Below, piece by piece: positions 16,217 through 25,705 of a DNA stretch of 64,000 bases. Numbering within the stretch: position 1 is the stretch's first letter; each line of letters starts with the position of its first letter. Position numbers and translations under genes: made by a program. This stretch comes from Halodesulfovibrio sp. (GTDB taxonomy: Bacteria > Desulfobacterota > Desulfovibrionia > Desulfovibrionales > Desulfovibrionaceae): NCBI RefSeq assembly GCF_025210605.1, contig NZ_JAOARI010000032.1, positions 1 to 64,000 on the forward strand, given 5' to 3'. The notes under the pieces are model-generated. The model saw nothing but the letters and a program-made list of their open reading frames with translations. It made no database searches and was not told where the DNA came from.

Positions 16217-17701
16217 ATGGAAAATCGTGAACAGTGGGGGTCCCGTGCGGGATTCATTCTTGCTGCTGTAGGTTCTGCTATTGGTTTGGGTAACATTTGG
16301 CGTTTTCCGTACATGGCGTACGAAAACGGTGGTGGCGCATTTTTTATTCCGTACATTTTTGCGCTGCTGACCGCAGGTATTCCATTTATGATTATGGAAT
16401 TTGGTCTTGGACATAAATATAAAGGTTCAGCACCAAAGGTTCTCGCTGCGGTTAACGCAAAATATGAATGGCTCGGATGGGTGCAGATTGTCATCGCCGC
16501 AATTATTGCAGTGTACTACGCAGCCGTAATCGGTTGGACTATCAACTACCTTGGATTCGCTTTTGACGGCGCTTGGGGTGCTGATACTAAAGGATTTTTC
16601 TTTGGTGAGTACCTTGGACTTACCTCTTCTCCAACAGAGCTTGGTGGAATTCGCTGGCCTATTTTTGGCGCTTGTGCCTTAACATGGGGCTTAACATGGC
16701 TTGCTTGTAACTCCGGTATTCGCGGTGGTATTGAGCGTGCTTGTAAGGTGTTGATTCCACTTCTTTTTGCGCTTGTGCTGGTATTTATTGGCCGTGTTAT
16801 TACACTTCCAGGTGCAACTGTTGGACTTGATTTTCTTTTCACTCCAGATTTTTCTAAGCTTACAGACTTTAGTGTTTGGGCGGCTGCATATGGTCAGATC
16901 TTCTTCTCTTTGTCTATCGGCTTTGGAATCATGATCGCCTACTCAAGCTACCTGCCTAAAAATGCAGATATTTGTAACAACGCAGCAATGACTGTATTTA
17001 TTAACTGTGGCTTCTCCATGCTTGCAGGTATCATGATATTCTCTGTACTTGGCAGCATGGCACATTCCACAGGACAGGCTGTTTCTGATGTTGCTGGTGC
17101 GGGTGTAGGGCTTGCTTTTATCACTATTCCAGCTGCAATCAACACAATGCCAGCACCGTTGTTCTTTGGTACTATCTTCTTCCTGTGTCTTACAATGGCT
17201 GGTGTTAGCTCACATATCTCTATTGTAGAAGCTGTTACTTCGGCTGTTATTGATAAGCTCGGCGCATCTCGTCAGAAAGTTGTAACCGCACTTTGCATCA
17301 TTGGTTTTTCTTTGACTGCTGTGTTTACAACAGGCGCAGGCTTGTTGATTCTCGACATCGTTGACCACTTTATTAATAACATCTGCTTACTCTTTGCAGC
17401 GCTCGTAGAAATTGTGCTCCTGAGTTGGGTTATCGGACTCGATGAAGTTCGCAACGATGTTAACGTACATTCAGACTTTTCTGTTGGTAAGCTGTGGGCA
17501 TTCAGTCTTCGTATCATCACAGTTCTTGTTCTTGGCTACTCATTACTTTCCAGCCTTTACAACAAGATCACTGTTCCTTACGGCGGCTACCCAATGTCCG
17601 ACCTCGTGATGTTTGGTTGGTCTATTCTGCCTCTCGCAATTGCGGTTGCAGTATTCCTTCAAAAACGTGAGTCTCACAAACAGTTTCAGCATTATTCTTA
17701 A
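16217..17701 (+). CDS. Sodium-dependent amino-acid symporter (SNF/NSS family)
   Basis: The 494-residue integral membrane protein has about 12 hydrophobic segments and the neurotransmitter:sodium symporter signature GSAIGLGNIWRFPYMAYENG near residues 18-37, which forms the substrate and Na sites. A small MetS-like subunit gene follows 22 bp later with its own ribosome site. In Corynebacterium the MetP/MetS pair imports methionine and alanine, so a neutral amino acid is the likely substrate here, but specificity cannot be read from the sequence. The ATG follows a GAGGTG ribosome site. Confidence 0.93.
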   Translation: MENREQWGSRAGFILAAVGSAIGLGNIWRFPYMAYENGGGAFFIPYIFALLTAGIPFMIMEFGLGHKYKGSAPKVLAAVNAKYEWLGWVQIVIAAIIAVYYAAVIGWTINYLGFAFDGAWGADTKGFFFGEYLGLTSSPTELGGIRWPIFGACALTWGLTWLACNSGIRGGIERACKVLIPLLFALVLVFIGRVITLPGATVGLDFLFTPDFSKLTDFSVWAAAYGQIFFSLSIGFGIMIAYSSYLPKNADICNNAAMTVFINCGFSMLAGIMIFSVLGSMAHSTGQAVSDVAGAGVGLAFITIPAAINTMPAPLFFGTIFFLCLTMAGVSSHISIVEAVTSAVIDKLGASRQKVVTALCIIGFSLTAVFTTGAGLLILDIVDHFINNICLLFAALVEIVLLSWVIGLDEVRNDVNVHSDFSVGKLWAFSLRIITVLVLGYSLLSSLYNKITVPYGGYPMSDLVMFGWSILPLAIAVAVFLQKRESHKQFQHYS

Positions 17702-17723
17702 TAGAGCGTAAGGAGAATATATT

Positions 17724-17825
17724 ATGACTACTTCAGCAATTATCATGATGGCAATTGGATTGGGCGTAACTTGGGGCGGCGCAGCATGCTGTATCTCCCT
17801 TGCAATTCGCAAGCGTGAAATCTAG
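17724..17825 (+). CDS. MetS-like small subunit of the NSS transporter (33 residues)
   Basis: A 33-codon gene starts with AAGGAGA nine bases before ATG. The peptide begins MTTSAIIMMAIGLGVTWGG, has a single hydrophobic segment with an ACC pair, and ends with the basic AIRKREI tail. This matches the tiny MetS partner family, whose members are membrane peptides encoded directly after NSS transporters. It is too short for most length cut-offs. The terminator after it closes the two-gene operon. Confidence 0.9.
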   Translation: MTTSAIIMMAIGLGVTWGGAACCISLAIRKREI

Positions 17826-17849
17826 TTCTCAGTTTGTAATATACGTTGA

Positions 17850-17884
17850 AAAGACGCTGTCTATGAAAGATGGCGTCTTTTTTT
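17850..17884 (+). terminator. Intrinsic terminator after the symporter operon
   Basis: Stem AAGACGC/GCGTCTT with further imperfect pairing inside is followed by T7, 25 bp after the MetS-like stop. Confidence 0.88.
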
Positions 17885-17950
17885 ATGTGCAATAACTGAA
17901 AATTAGTGAGGTAATAGGCATTGACATAAGGTGAACTTAAAAGGTTTTTC

Positions 17951-18008
17951 TGGGAACTGGGAACTGGGAACTGGGAACTGGGAACTGGGAACTGGGAACT
18001 GGGAACTG
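17951..18008. repeat. Tandem heptanucleotide repeat, (TGGGAAC) x 8
   Basis: Eight perfect copies of the 7-bp unit TGGGAAC (17951-18006) plus two bases of a ninth lie in the spacer between the symporter operon and rho. No ORF crosses the array, so copy-number change would not shift a reading frame. Perfect identity of the copies suggests recent slippage expansion. Confidence 0.97.
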
Positions 18009-18020
18009 ATGATTGGGCAC

Positions 18021-18049
18021 AAAAAAACCTCGCAGAGCGAGGTTTTTTA
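18021..18049 (-). terminator. Terminator after rho (bidirectional)
   Basis: A perfect 8-bp stem AACCTCGC/GCGAGGTT with a 3-nt loop has an A7 run before and a T6 run after it, so it works for rho on the minus strand and for plus-strand read-through. Confidence 0.92.
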
Positions 18050-18069
18050 TAAGTAGTGTAAACTGGTTC

Positions 18070-19494
18070 TTATTTATTCATAGAAATGAAGAACTCGTTA
18101 TTACTTTTGGTTTTGCGCATTTTGTCGAGCAAGAAGTCCATGCTATCAATAGTAGACATAGGAGCAAGAATTTTGCGCAGAATCCAAATTTTATTAAGCA
18201 TTTCTGTACCCAAGAGTAAATCTTCTTTACGAGTACCAGTGCGATTGATGTCAATTGCAGGGAAGACACGTTTTTCAGCAAGGTGGCGATCAAGATAGAT
18301 ATCAAGGTTGCCAGTGCCTTTAAATTCTTCGAAAATAACCTCGTCCATGCGGGAGCCAGTATCAATGAGAGCAGTAGCTATAATGGTTAAGCTGCCGCCT
18401 TCTTCAAGGTTACGAGCTGCACCAAAGAAACGCTTAGGGCGCTGCAATGCATTAGCATCAAGACCACCAGAAAGAACTCGACCTGAGGATGGGGTAACCG
18501 CGTTGTATGCACGTCCAAGGCGTGTGATGGAATCGAGCAGGATAACAACATCTTTACCACGTTCTACAAGACGCTTAGCTTTTTCTTGTACCATTTCAGC
18601 CACTTGAACATGTCGCTGTGGTGGTTCATCGAAAGTAGAACTGATTACTTCTGCATTCTTTACAGTGCGCTCCATATCAGTCACTTCTTCAGGGCGTTCA
18701 TCAATAAGTAAAATGATGAGACAGACATCGGGGTTATTAGCGTTAATAGAGTTTGCTAATGACTGAAGAAGGATAGTTTTACCTGTACGTGGAGGCGCAA
18801 CGATCAGACCGCGTTGTCCACAGCCGATAGGAGCCATAAGGTCAATGACTCTGCCGGAGAGATTTTCTTTTCCATTTTCCATTACGAGCTGACGCTCTGG
18901 ATAAATAGGAGTGAGGTTGTCAAAGAGGACAAGATTGCGGGATTTTTCAGGAGGCTCAAAACCAATTTCGTTCACTCTGAGTAGAGCAAAGTAACGTTCG
19001 CCTTCTTTAGGCGGCCTGATTTGACCTGAAACTACGTCACCTTTTCGCAGACCAAAGCGTCTAATTTGAGAAGGGGAAACGTAAATGTCATCCGGCCCAG
19101 GCATGTAACTATACATTGGTGAGCGTAAGAAACCAAAACCATCAGGAAGAATTTCGAGAACGCCCTCGCCAAAAATGGCTCCATTCTGTGCTGCACATTT
19201 TTGAAGCAAAGCAAAAATAAGCTCTTGCTTACGCATGTTGCTTGGGTTTTCAATTTCGTACTCTTTTGCAAGTTCCATCAGCGCTGCTGCGGGCTTACGT
19301 TTGAGTTCCGAAAGATTGAGACCTTCGCTTGGGTCAGCATTTGGATCTGGAGTAAATTGAGGAGCTTGAGATCTTCTTGTTTTTTCACCACGAGGAGCAG
19401 CAGGACTTCTGCGTTTTCGAGTTGTAGACCGTGTGGATGTTGTCCGACGTGGTCTTTCCTGCTTCGCTTCTTCGACGTCTTTTTTAGTTGCCAT
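18070..19494 (-). CDS. rho: Transcription termination factor Rho
   Basis: The 474-residue hexameric RNA helicase ends untranslated transcripts. A basic, Arg/Ser/Thr-rich N-terminal extension (residues 1-55) precedes the Rho-N domain ([21 protein letters not shown]). The cold-shock-like RNA-binding domain follows ([16 protein letters not shown]), then Walker A (APPRTGKT), Walker B ([16 protein letters not shown]), the Q-loop and the R-loop. The extension is longer than the E. coli form (419 residues), as in several other phyla. It is alone between carD and the repeat array; a 215-bp leader could allow the autogenous control known for rho. Confidence 0.97.
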   Translation of the reverse strand: MATKKDVEEAKQERPRRTTSTRSTTRKRRSPAAPRGEKTRRSQAPQFTPDPNADPSEGLNLSELKRKPAAALMELAKEYEIENPSNMRKQELIFALLQKCAAQNGAIFGEGVLEILPDGFGFLRSPMYSYMPGPDDIYVSPSQIRRFGLRKGDVVSGQIRPPKEGERYFALLRVNEIGFEPPEKSRNLVLFDNLTPIYPERQLVMENGKENLSGRVIDLMAPIGCGQRGLIVAPPRTGKTILLQSLANSINANNPDVCLIILLIDERPEEVTDMERTVKNAEVISSTFDEPPQRHVQVAEMVQEKAKRLVERGKDVVILLDSITRLGRAYNAVTPSSGRVLSGGLDANALQRPKRFFGAARNLEEGGSLTIIATALIDTGSRMDEVIFEEFKGTGNLDIYLDRHLAEKRVFPAIDINRTGTRKEDLLLGTEMLNKIWILRKILAPMSTIDSMDFLLDKMRKTKSNNEFFISMNK

Positions 19495-19709
19495 ATAGAC
19501 TCAAAGGAATGGTTTAATTTGAATAGAACATGTACGTGCGTACATAGAGAAGCTATGATACATAGCCGATGACATAGTTAGGAAATGTTTAATACGCCCC
19601 CCGAGGAAGGACAATGATTTGAGCAATGCCAAAGAGGGGGACTGAAGAAAAAGTGTAACGTATAGTTAAGAAAATAGCGTATCAGAAAAAAAATGACAAG
19701 AACGAGTGA

Positions 19710-20219
19710 CTATTTTTTTTCTTGTGCAGCAATTACATCTGCAAACATTTCTTCGATTTGTTCTTGAACAGCTTCCTGAGTAGTGTCGGTTGCATGGGCA
19801 ATCTCAAGAGTGATAAGTCCCATTGCCTGTTCCAGAAGACGACGTTCGCCGAATGACAACTCTTTATCTTTTCCGATGAGGAGCAGTTCTTTGAGAACGT
19901 ATGCAACGTCTTCGAGAGCACCACTTTTAAGCTTGTCGGAATATTCGCGGTAGCGACGGTTCCAGTTTTGCCCTGTGTAGCCGGTAAATCCTGAGCGGTC
20001 GTCAAGAGATTTGAGCAGTTCCAGTCCCTCTTCATGGGTACACAAAGGACGTAACACGTTGCTAGCGGTCATTACTGGTACCATGAGGGTCACGTTGTTG
20101 CTCAGTATACGGATGAAGTAGAATTCAGCCTCGGTACCGCCTACAGTCTGAGTCTCGATTCTTTCTACTTTGCCTACACCCTGAGCTGGGTATACTACTA
20201 ATTGATCCTGAGCGAACAC
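19710..20219 (-). CDS. CarD-family transcriptional regulator
   Basis: The 169-residue product has the N-terminal CarD/TRCF RNA-polymerase-interacting domain, QLVVYPAQGVGKVERIE, then the conserved YFIRILSNNVTLMVPV strand. A helical C-terminal domain includes NWNRRYREYSDKLKSG. CarD proteins bind the beta subunit of RNA polymerase and stabilise open complexes, notably at rRNA promoters. The frame is open to 20267, but AAGGAGA sits six bases before a GTG at 20219, which is preferred. pth lies upstream on the same strand. Confidence 0.92.
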   Translation of the reverse strand: MFAQDQLVVYPAQGVGKVERIETQTVGGTEAEFYFIRILSNNVTLMVPVMTASNVLRPLCTHEEGLELLKSLDDRSGFTGYTGQNWNRRYREYSDKLKSGALEDVAYVLKELLLIGKDKELSFGERRLLEQAMGLITLEIAHATDTTQEAVQEQIEEMFADVIAAQEKK

Positions 20220-20315
20220 AGCGATTCTCCTTGCAATATCTGCGTTACATCGTGAAACGCGAATCACACTCTAACGCAATACGCATTAAGAGTCTATGGT
20301 TATCTAATCGAAGAA

Positions 20316-20921
20316 TTAGGGAAGCTTAAAGGCGTTAGTTATTTTGACTGCTTCGTCAAAACCTGATGAAACAAACGCTTCAATACCTTTTCTTGCACCC
20401 TCAAGAACCATTTCGACATTCTCTGTTTCTGCTTTAGTAAAACGGTTGAGAACGTAGTTTGAAACAGAACCATGTTCGGGCTTGCCGATTCCAAGTCGCA
20501 TGCGGTTGAAGTTACGGCTACCAAGATGTTGTTCTATTGAGCGTAATCCGTTGTGACCAGCATGGCCGCCACCGATTTTGAATTTCATCCGACCAAGTGG
20601 CAGGTCGAGTTCGTCATGCAGTACAACAACCTGTTCGGGGGAAATGTCGAAGTATTTACAGGCATGACCGACGGCTTCGCCAGAAAGGTTCATGTAGGTC
20701 ATTGGCTTAATGACAAGCCAAAAATCGCGGGATGTGCCGATTCTGCATTTCCATGCATCATATTTTTTCTTTCCAATGGAAAGGGGAGAGCATGCATCGG
20801 GCGTAAAACGCTGTGCATCTTCCAGCAGGTGGTCTGCAACCATGAAGCCGAGGTTATGGCGGGTATTAGTGTATTCTTTACCCGGATTTCCCAAGCCGAC
20901 GATTACTCCGGAAATATTCAT
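20316..20921 (-). CDS. pth: Peptidyl-tRNA hydrolase
   Basis: The 201-residue enzyme releases peptides from prematurely dropped peptidyl-tRNA. Family motifs are GLGNPGKEYTNTRHNLGFMV (catalytic His near residue 22), KPMTYMNLSGEAV, VVLHDELDLPLGRMKFKIGG and GHNGLRSIEQHLG. AGGA precedes the ATG. It follows rplY at 82 bp, the rplY-pth order found in many bacteria, and both belong to the prs-rplY-pth block. Confidence 0.96.
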   Translation of the reverse strand: MNISGVIVGLGNPGKEYTNTRHNLGFMVADHLLEDAQRFTPDACSPLSIGKKKYDAWKCRIGTSRDFWLVIKPMTYMNLSGEAVGHACKYFDISPEQVVVLHDELDLPLGRMKFKIGGGHAGHNGLRSIEQHLGSRNFNRMRLGIGKPEHGSVSNYVLNRFTKAETENVEMVLEGARKGIEAFVSSGFDEAVKITNAFKLP

Positions 20922-21003
20922 AGCTATCCTGTTGTGTGAATCGAATAAAAAGGAAATGGCCCCATGCCGAAGCGTGAGGCCAACGATTTCACTAGGAATT
21001 CGC

Positions 21004-21588
21004 TTAATCTTCTGCTTCTTCTGCTTTTGCAGAACCCCGACCTGGTACTACTGCGAGTACTTTAAAGTCGTTATCGTAGTAAGCAGTTACGTTTTCAGGA
21101 AGCTCAATTTCGCTAACTTTGAGAGAAGTGTGGATGTCAAAGTCAGTAACATCAACAACAACTTCGTTAGGAATATCAGCTGCTTTAGCAGCTACTGTAA
21201 TTACCTGACGGTATTCTTCAAGACGACCACCAAGTTTTACGCCTTTAGAAGAACCAGTAACGCGAACCGGAATTTTGATGCGGATTTCTTTGTCTGCATC
21301 AACACCGTAGAAGTCAACATGCTGGAGACGGTTTTTGAACGGATGACGTTCAAGTTTCCAGATGAGACATTCTTTTACTTCGCCTTCGATATCGAGAGAG
21401 ATAACATTGGTAAGGCCTGCTTTTTCGTACAGTTTTACGAGTGGCATTTCATCCATTTTTACAGGGATGTTTTCACCGGTAGTGCTGTAAAAGATACCAG
21501 GAACTTTGCCTGCTACACGAAGCTGACGGTTAGCGCCTTTACCAAGACCTTCACGTTTTTCAACGGAAAAAGTAATTTTATCTGACAT
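21004..21588 (-). CDS. rplY: 50S ribosomal protein L25/general stress protein Ctc
   Basis: The 194-residue product has the 5S-rRNA-binding L25 domain at residues 1-95 (VEKREGLGKGANRQLRVAGKV at its start) and the TL5/Ctc C-terminal beta domain (VDVTDFDIHTSLKVSEIELPE). This long two-domain form is typical outside E. coli. AAGGAG precedes the ATG. The acidic, Glu/Ala-rich end is common in the family. Located between prs and pth on the same strand. Confidence 0.96.
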   Translation of the reverse strand: MSDKITFSVEKREGLGKGANRQLRVAGKVPGIFYSTTGENIPVKMDEMPLVKLYEKAGLTNVISLDIEGEVKECLIWKLERHPFKNRLQHVDFYGVDADKEIRIKIPVRVTGSSKGVKLGGRLEEYRQVITVAAKAADIPNEVVVDVTDFDIHTSLKVSEIELPENVTAYYDNDFKVLAVVPGRGSAKAEEAED

Positions 21589-21645
21589 TTAATAACTCCT
21601 TTGAGGTTCCACCACGAGGTTTTTCACTCGCTGCAGATACGTTCT

Positions 21646-22593
21646 TTATACAAAAAGAACGCTGACGGAGGATTCCGTGTGGATATTATGAATTGCTTTC
21701 GCAAGAAGACCTGCAATAGAAAGGACTTCGAGCTTATCGCACTGATTAATTTTGTCGCCGAGCTCAATAGTATCGGTAACAAAAACTTTTGTGAAATCTG
21801 AATTACAAAGACGTTCAATAGCTGGACCGGAAAGAACAGGGTGAGTGGTACAAGCCATAACTTCTTTGGCACCGTTGTTCATAAGAACGCCCGCTGCTGC
21901 ACACATGGTGCCTGCGGTATCGATCATATCATCAACAACGATGGCGATTTTATCTTTTACGTCACCGATAACGTGCATAGCTTGAGCCTGATTTGGCTTG
22001 TCACGACGTTTATCAATGATTGCGAGACCAGCGTTGAGACGTTTAGCGTAAGCACGCGCACGTTCAACACCGCCAGCATCAGGAGAAACCAATACGATTT
22101 CACCTTTTTCACTCTGGATGCCACGAAGACGATCAAGCATTACTGGAGCAGCGTAGAGGTTGTCTACTGGAGCATCAAAGAAGCCCTGAATCTGACCAGC
22201 GTGAAGATCTACGGTTACAAGGCGGTCCATACCTGCAGTAGTCAGGAAGTCCGCGACAACTTTAGCACTGATAGGCGCACGAGGAGCTACTTTGCGATCC
22301 TGACGTGCGTATCCGTAGTAAGGAACAACTGCAGTCACACGGCCGACGCTTGCGCGTTTAAGAGCGTCAAGCATAAGGCAAAGCTGCATGAGGTTGTCGT
22401 TAACAGGTGCAGACGTAGACATAACAACAAAAACGTCGTCGCCTCGTACATTTGCACCGATCTCGATGCGGCATTCGCCATCGCTGAAAGTTTCACAAAG
22501 GGTTGGAGTAAGCTCGCAGCCTAAGTGGCTACAGATTGCTTCTGCCAACGCAGGATTGGAAGAGCCGGTGAGGATTTTTAGATCGCCGTTCAT
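21646..22593 (-). CDS. prs: Ribose-phosphate pyrophosphokinase
   Basis: The 315-residue enzyme makes phosphoribosyl diphosphate from ribose 5-phosphate and ATP for nucleotide, His and Trp synthesis. Hallmarks are [41 protein letters not shown] (the ATP site and flexible loop) and the PRPP-binding [11 protein letters not shown]. Length is normal. It sits between tRNA-Gln (41 bp upstream) and rplY. The ispE-prs-pth gene order recalls that of gammaproteobacteria. Confidence 0.97.
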   Translation of the reverse strand: MNGDLKILTGSSNPALAEAICSHLGCELTPTLCETFSDGECRIEIGANVRGDDVFVVMSTSAPVNDNLMQLCLMLDALKRASVGRVTAVVPYYGYARQDRKVAPRAPISAKVVADFLTTAGMDRLVTVDLHAGQIQGFFDAPVDNLYAAPVMLDRLRGIQSEKGEIVLVSPDAGGVERARAYAKRLNAGLAIIDKRRDKPNQAQAMHVIGDVKDKIAIVVDDMIDTAGTMCAAAGVLMNNGAKEVMACTTHPVLSGPAIERLCNSDFTKVFVTDTIELGDKINQCDKLEVLSIAGLLAKAIHNIHTESSVSVLFV

Positions 22594-22634
22594 GGTACCA
22601 TATTGGGGTTATAGTTTGTTACCTGTAAAGTAGA

Positions 22635-22710
22635 TGGCTGGGACGGCAGGACTCGAACCCGCGGATGTCGGGACCAAAACCCGATGCCTTACCAACTTGG
22701 CTACGTCCCA
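22635..22710 (-). tRNA. tRNA-Gln (anticodon TTG)
   Basis: On the minus strand a 76-nt cloverleaf has acceptor TGGGACG paired with CGTCCCA, D-loop AGTTGGTAAGGC, an anticodon loop TTTTGGT (anticodon TTG), T-loop GGTTCGAGTCC and encoded CCA. A U1-A72 pair fits tRNA-Gln. It lies between ispE and prs, 4 bp from the ispE stop, so it is probably processed from a longer transcript. Confidence 0.97.
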
Positions 22711-22714
22711 GTAT

Positions 22715-23599
22715 TTACAGGTGGTGGAGATATGTGGCAACGCCTTCAGCCTGTAAGGCTGTTGCAGCACGTTTAGCCTGTTCCATCTCTCGATACAAAG
22801 CAAAGATGCTAGAACCGCTTCCACTCATGACAGCGCCTTCAGCGCCAAAGCTCATAAGTTTTTCTTTGTACGCCCGCAGCTTCGGAAAGGCCGAGTATAC
22901 CACCACTTCAAAACTATTAAAAAGCCACAAGGCACGAGAGGAGTGCTTTCTATCTTTTGATGTGGTACTTGTCAAGATTTCTTTCGGATTATTGTCAGCA
23001 TTGTTGCCAAGTATTGTTTTATCCCATGCATCAAACGCCCAAGGGGTAGATATGCTGATTTCCGGACAAATAAGCACAAGTGAGTATCCAGCGAGTGAAA
23101 TATTTGATGGTGATAATATGTCACCTATGCCCGTTGCATGTGCAGGAACGTTGTTCAGAAAGAAGGGAACATCTGCTCCGATAGTTACTGCAAGAGTATT
23201 TAAACTTTCTGGCGTGAGTTTGTTCGGGCTATATTTATTAAGATAGTTTAGCATGACAGCAGCGTCGGAGCTGCCACCACCTAATCCTGCACCATCAGGT
23301 ATGCCTTTTTCTACAGCAACGTTGAGGTCAGGCCTCCATCCTGTTGCAGCAGCATATTTTTCCCAGCTTTTGTATATAATGTTTTTTTCCGTGGGGATGG
23401 AAATAGCAGGACACCTGAGGTTAAGACCGGTGTTTGCGGGCGCTTTGGCAATAGTTATGGTGTCATATGGTTCCGGTAGGGGAAAGAAGAGGGTATCAAG
23501 TTCATGATACCCGTTCTCCCGAACACCAGTAATTTCTAAGTGCAAGTTTATTTTGCACCCCGCACGCAGCATGACTGATTCTGGTTGTGCTAAAGACAT
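22715..23599 (-). CDS. ispE: 4-(cytidine 5-diphospho)-2-C-methyl-D-erythritol kinase
   Basis: The 294-residue GHMP kinase phosphorylates CDP-methylerythritol in the MEP isoprenoid pathway. Motifs are KINLHLEITGVRENGYHEL (substrate site), PDGAGLGGGSSDAA (GHMP ATP loop) and the C-terminal MSGSGSSIFAL. The frame is open to 23662, but the ATG at 23599, one base past the hslV stop, gives the normal N terminus. The next feature downstream is tRNA-Gln. Confidence 0.95.
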   Translation of the reverse strand: MSLAQPESVMLRAGCKINLHLEITGVRENGYHELDTLFFPLPEPYDTITIAKAPANTGLNLRCPAISIPTEKNIIYKSWEKYAAATGWRPDLNVAVEKGIPDGAGLGGGSSDAAVMLNYLNKYSPNKLTPESLNTLAVTIGADVPFFLNNVPAHATGIGDILSPSNISLAGYSLVLICPEISISTPWAFDAWDKTILGNNADNNPKEILTSTTSKDRKHSSRALWLFNSFEVVVYSAFPKLRAYKEKLMSFGAEGAVMSGSGSSIFALYREMEQAKRAATALQAEGVATYLHHL

Positions 23600-23600
23600 G

Positions 23601-24140
23601 TTAGGCGGTGATTGTTTCAACCGTGAGGTTATCGTTGGTAAATACACAAATTTCTGAAGCAATTGCCATGGCGTTTCGACAAACGTCTTCAGCGCCCATG
23701 TCGCTGTGACGTTTCATACCACGCGCTGCTGCAAGAGCGTATGCTCCGCCGCTGCCAATCGCCGCAATATTGTCATCAGGCTCGATCACATCGCCGTTAC
23801 CGCTGATAATGAAAACATATTCTGCGTCTGCAACAATAAGCATAGCTTCAAGTTTGCGCAGGTACTTGTCAGAGCGCCAGTCTTTTGCCATTTCGACAGA
23901 TGCACGCAAAAGGTTGCCGCCAAACTCTTCAAGCTTAGCTTCGCAACGTTCAAATAATGTAAAAGCGTCTGCTGTAGCACCGGCAAAGCCAGCGATAACT
24001 TTTTCGCGGTAAATGCGGCGTACTTTGCGCGCCTGATGCTTCATAACAATAGATTGACCAAGTGTTACCTGCCCGTCACCAGCCATTGCAACACCGTTAG
24101 CGTCTTTTACTGCCAGAATTGTTGTTCCACGAAGTTCCAT
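23601..24140 (-). CDS. hslV: ATP-dependent protease subunit HslV (ClpQ)
   Basis: The 179-residue threonine peptidase forms the proteolytic core of HslUV. The short propeptide MELRG is followed by TTILAVK, where Thr6 becomes the N-terminal nucleophile, and [27 protein letters not shown] and [12 protein letters not shown] match the family. AAGGA lies eight bases before the ATG. The ATPase partner hslU, usually next to hslV, is not within this window. ispE begins one base after the stop. Confidence 0.96.
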   Translation of the reverse strand: MELRGTTILAVKDANGVAMAGDGQVTLGQSIVMKHQARKVRRIYREKVIAGFAGATADAFTLFERCEAKLEEFGGNLLRASVEMAKDWRSDKYLRKLEAMLIVADAEYVFIISGNGDVIEPDDNIAAIGSGGAYALAAARGMKRHSDMGAEDVCRNAMAIASEICVFTNDNLTVETITA

Positions 24141-24239
24141 AACTAGTCCTTATATTATGCTTGTCGAATATGAATCGAAGTTATTCAGAAAGAGTAGGGT
24201 ACGTTTTTGCCCTTAAATTTAACGGCAAAAAGAAAATGA

Positions 24240-25703
24240 TTATTGCCAGTATGCAGCTCGTTCGTCGCGCTGTTTTTTTATCAGCTTAATTGAATCTGTC
24301 TGCTTCTGATTAGTAGCAAGTGCTTCGGCTTTTTTGATATGATATGCTGTTTTCTTAGCGTCGTTGCGGTACAAGGCACTGTAAGCAAGGTGGAGATGTC
24401 CGCTAAATTGATCGCCATTTTGACCGAGCATTTTGCCATAAAAAAAGTGTACTTCAGAATCTTCAGGAAGTGTTTTTAATATTTTTTGGTAGTAGTTGGC
24501 AGCCGCGTCTGCATCACCTTTGTCATTGAGGAGGCGCGCATAGAAAAAAAGTGTCATGAGATCCTCAGGATTTCTGACGGCGGCTTTTTGAAGTAAGAAA
24601 ATAGCTTTGTTGGTATCGCCCTTAGTGTAATGGAACCTACCTGCTTCTCGGAGAATCAGATAGTCTTTCGGAGCTCCTTTCAGGGCTTTTTCAAAGTGTG
24701 CAGCAGCTTCTTTTACCTTGTTAACTCTGGCAGCAGCAATTCCTAACCCCATATAAATAAGAGGTGTTTTTTCTTGTTTAGAAAAGTAGGCAAGCGCAAT
24801 GTTAGGATCAGTATACTGTGAACGCACCAGCGTCTGTACACGCCTAAATCGTTCATCATCTTCTGGGCGGTTTTGAAGCTCTTGCGGTAGAGAAGCAACA
24901 CGGTCAGCAAGGTAATCTTGGCGTTCTTCTACGGCAGGGTGAGTCGACATGTAGGTCGGCATATTAGAACCGGATTCCCATTTGCGTCGGCGGATTTTTT
25001 CAAAGCTGCTTGCTAATCCGATAGGATTGTAACCTGCCTCAGTGAGGTAGATAAGTCCCATTTGGTCAGCTTCACGTTCGTCATCCCTGCTGTAACTAAG
25101 TAAGGCAGCTTGGCTCGCAGCCATAGAGCCAGTGATGAGTCCACTGGTAATGTCGGACCCTGCACCTGTGGTTGCACCAAGTACAGCCCCAGCGAGCATT
25201 CCCACAAGGCTCATAATCTGTACTTTTTGTGATTTCTCAATGCGTTTAGCAATGTGGCGTTGTGTAATGTGAGCAAGTTCGTGAGAAAGAACACCAGCCA
25301 GTTCAGACTCATGTTCAAGCTCCAGCAGCATTGCTGTGTTAACAAACACATATCCACCCGGAACCGCAAATGCGTTCAGGGTGTCATCTACGACAACATT
25401 AATTTCAAATGGGAATGGCTGAGGAGGAATATTTTTTTTGATTCTATCGAGAAGACCCCTGACGTAAGAAACAATCTCTGGGTCTTCAATAATCGGCATT
25501 CGAGACTTAACAAGAACGCTGAATTTTTTGCCAAGCTCAACTTCATCCTTTACACCAAAATTACCGAACGTATCCATAATATTGGCTTTTGCAAGATGAA
25601 CAGGCGGAAGAAGAACAATAAGCACTGCAACAAAAGCGCACAAAAGATTTTTCCAAAATGGAGTGGATTGTATTGTTTGATAATGTTGCAGTGCTTTTTT
25701 CAT
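24240..25703 (-). CDS. M48-family zinc metalloprotease with TPR tail (BepA-like)
   Basis: The 487-residue protein has a Sec signal peptide (residues 1-40, hydrophobic core LLCAFVAVLIVLLPP). The M48 peptidase domain carries the zinc motif HELAH and downstream EREADQMG glutamate. A C-terminal TPR region spans about residues 280-470. This is the architecture of BepA (YfgC), a periplasmic chaperone/protease for outer-membrane assembly and LptD. The ATG at 25703 lies 2 bases past the cysS stop; an in-frame ATG at 25721 would overlap cysS. The linked LolB-like and BON lipoproteins also belong to envelope maintenance. Confidence 0.9.
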   Translation of the reverse strand: MKKALQHYQTIQSTPFWKNLLCAFVAVLIVLLPPVHLAKANIMDTFGNFGVKDEVELGKKFSVLVKSRMPIIEDPEIVSYVRGLLDRIKKNIPPQPFPFEINVVVDDTLNAFAVPGGYVFVNTAMLLELEHESELAGVLSHELAHITQRHIAKRIEKSQKVQIMSLVGMLAGAVLGATTGAGSDITSGLITGSMAASQAALLSYSRDDEREADQMGLIYLTEAGYNPIGLASSFEKIRRRKWESGSNMPTYMSTHPAVEERQDYLADRVASLPQELQNRPEDDERFRRVQTLVRSQYTDPNIALAYFSKQEKTPLIYMGLGIAAARVNKVKEAAAHFEKALKGAPKDYLILREAGRFHYTKGDTNKAIFLLQKAAVRNPEDLMTLFFYARLLNDKGDADAAANYYQKILKTLPEDSEVHFFYGKMLGQNGDQFSGHLHLAYSALYRNDAKKTAYHIKKAEALATNQKQTDSIKLIKKQRDERAAYWQ

Positions 25704-25705
25704 AA

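Noticed and set aside
15872..16414. 180-codon open frame on the minus strand covering the spacer and the start of the symporter gene
   Set aside because: It overlaps the strong symporter N terminus antisense, has low-complexity composition without a family pattern, and no ribosome site; judged a shadow.
17951..18008. CRISPR array
   Set aside because: The repeats are 7 bp with no spacers, so it is a simple tandem repeat.
20710..21585. 291-codon plus-strand open frame across pth and rplY
   Set aside because: It is antisense to two well-supported genes and has a Phe/Tyr/Arg-rich composition typical of shadow frames.
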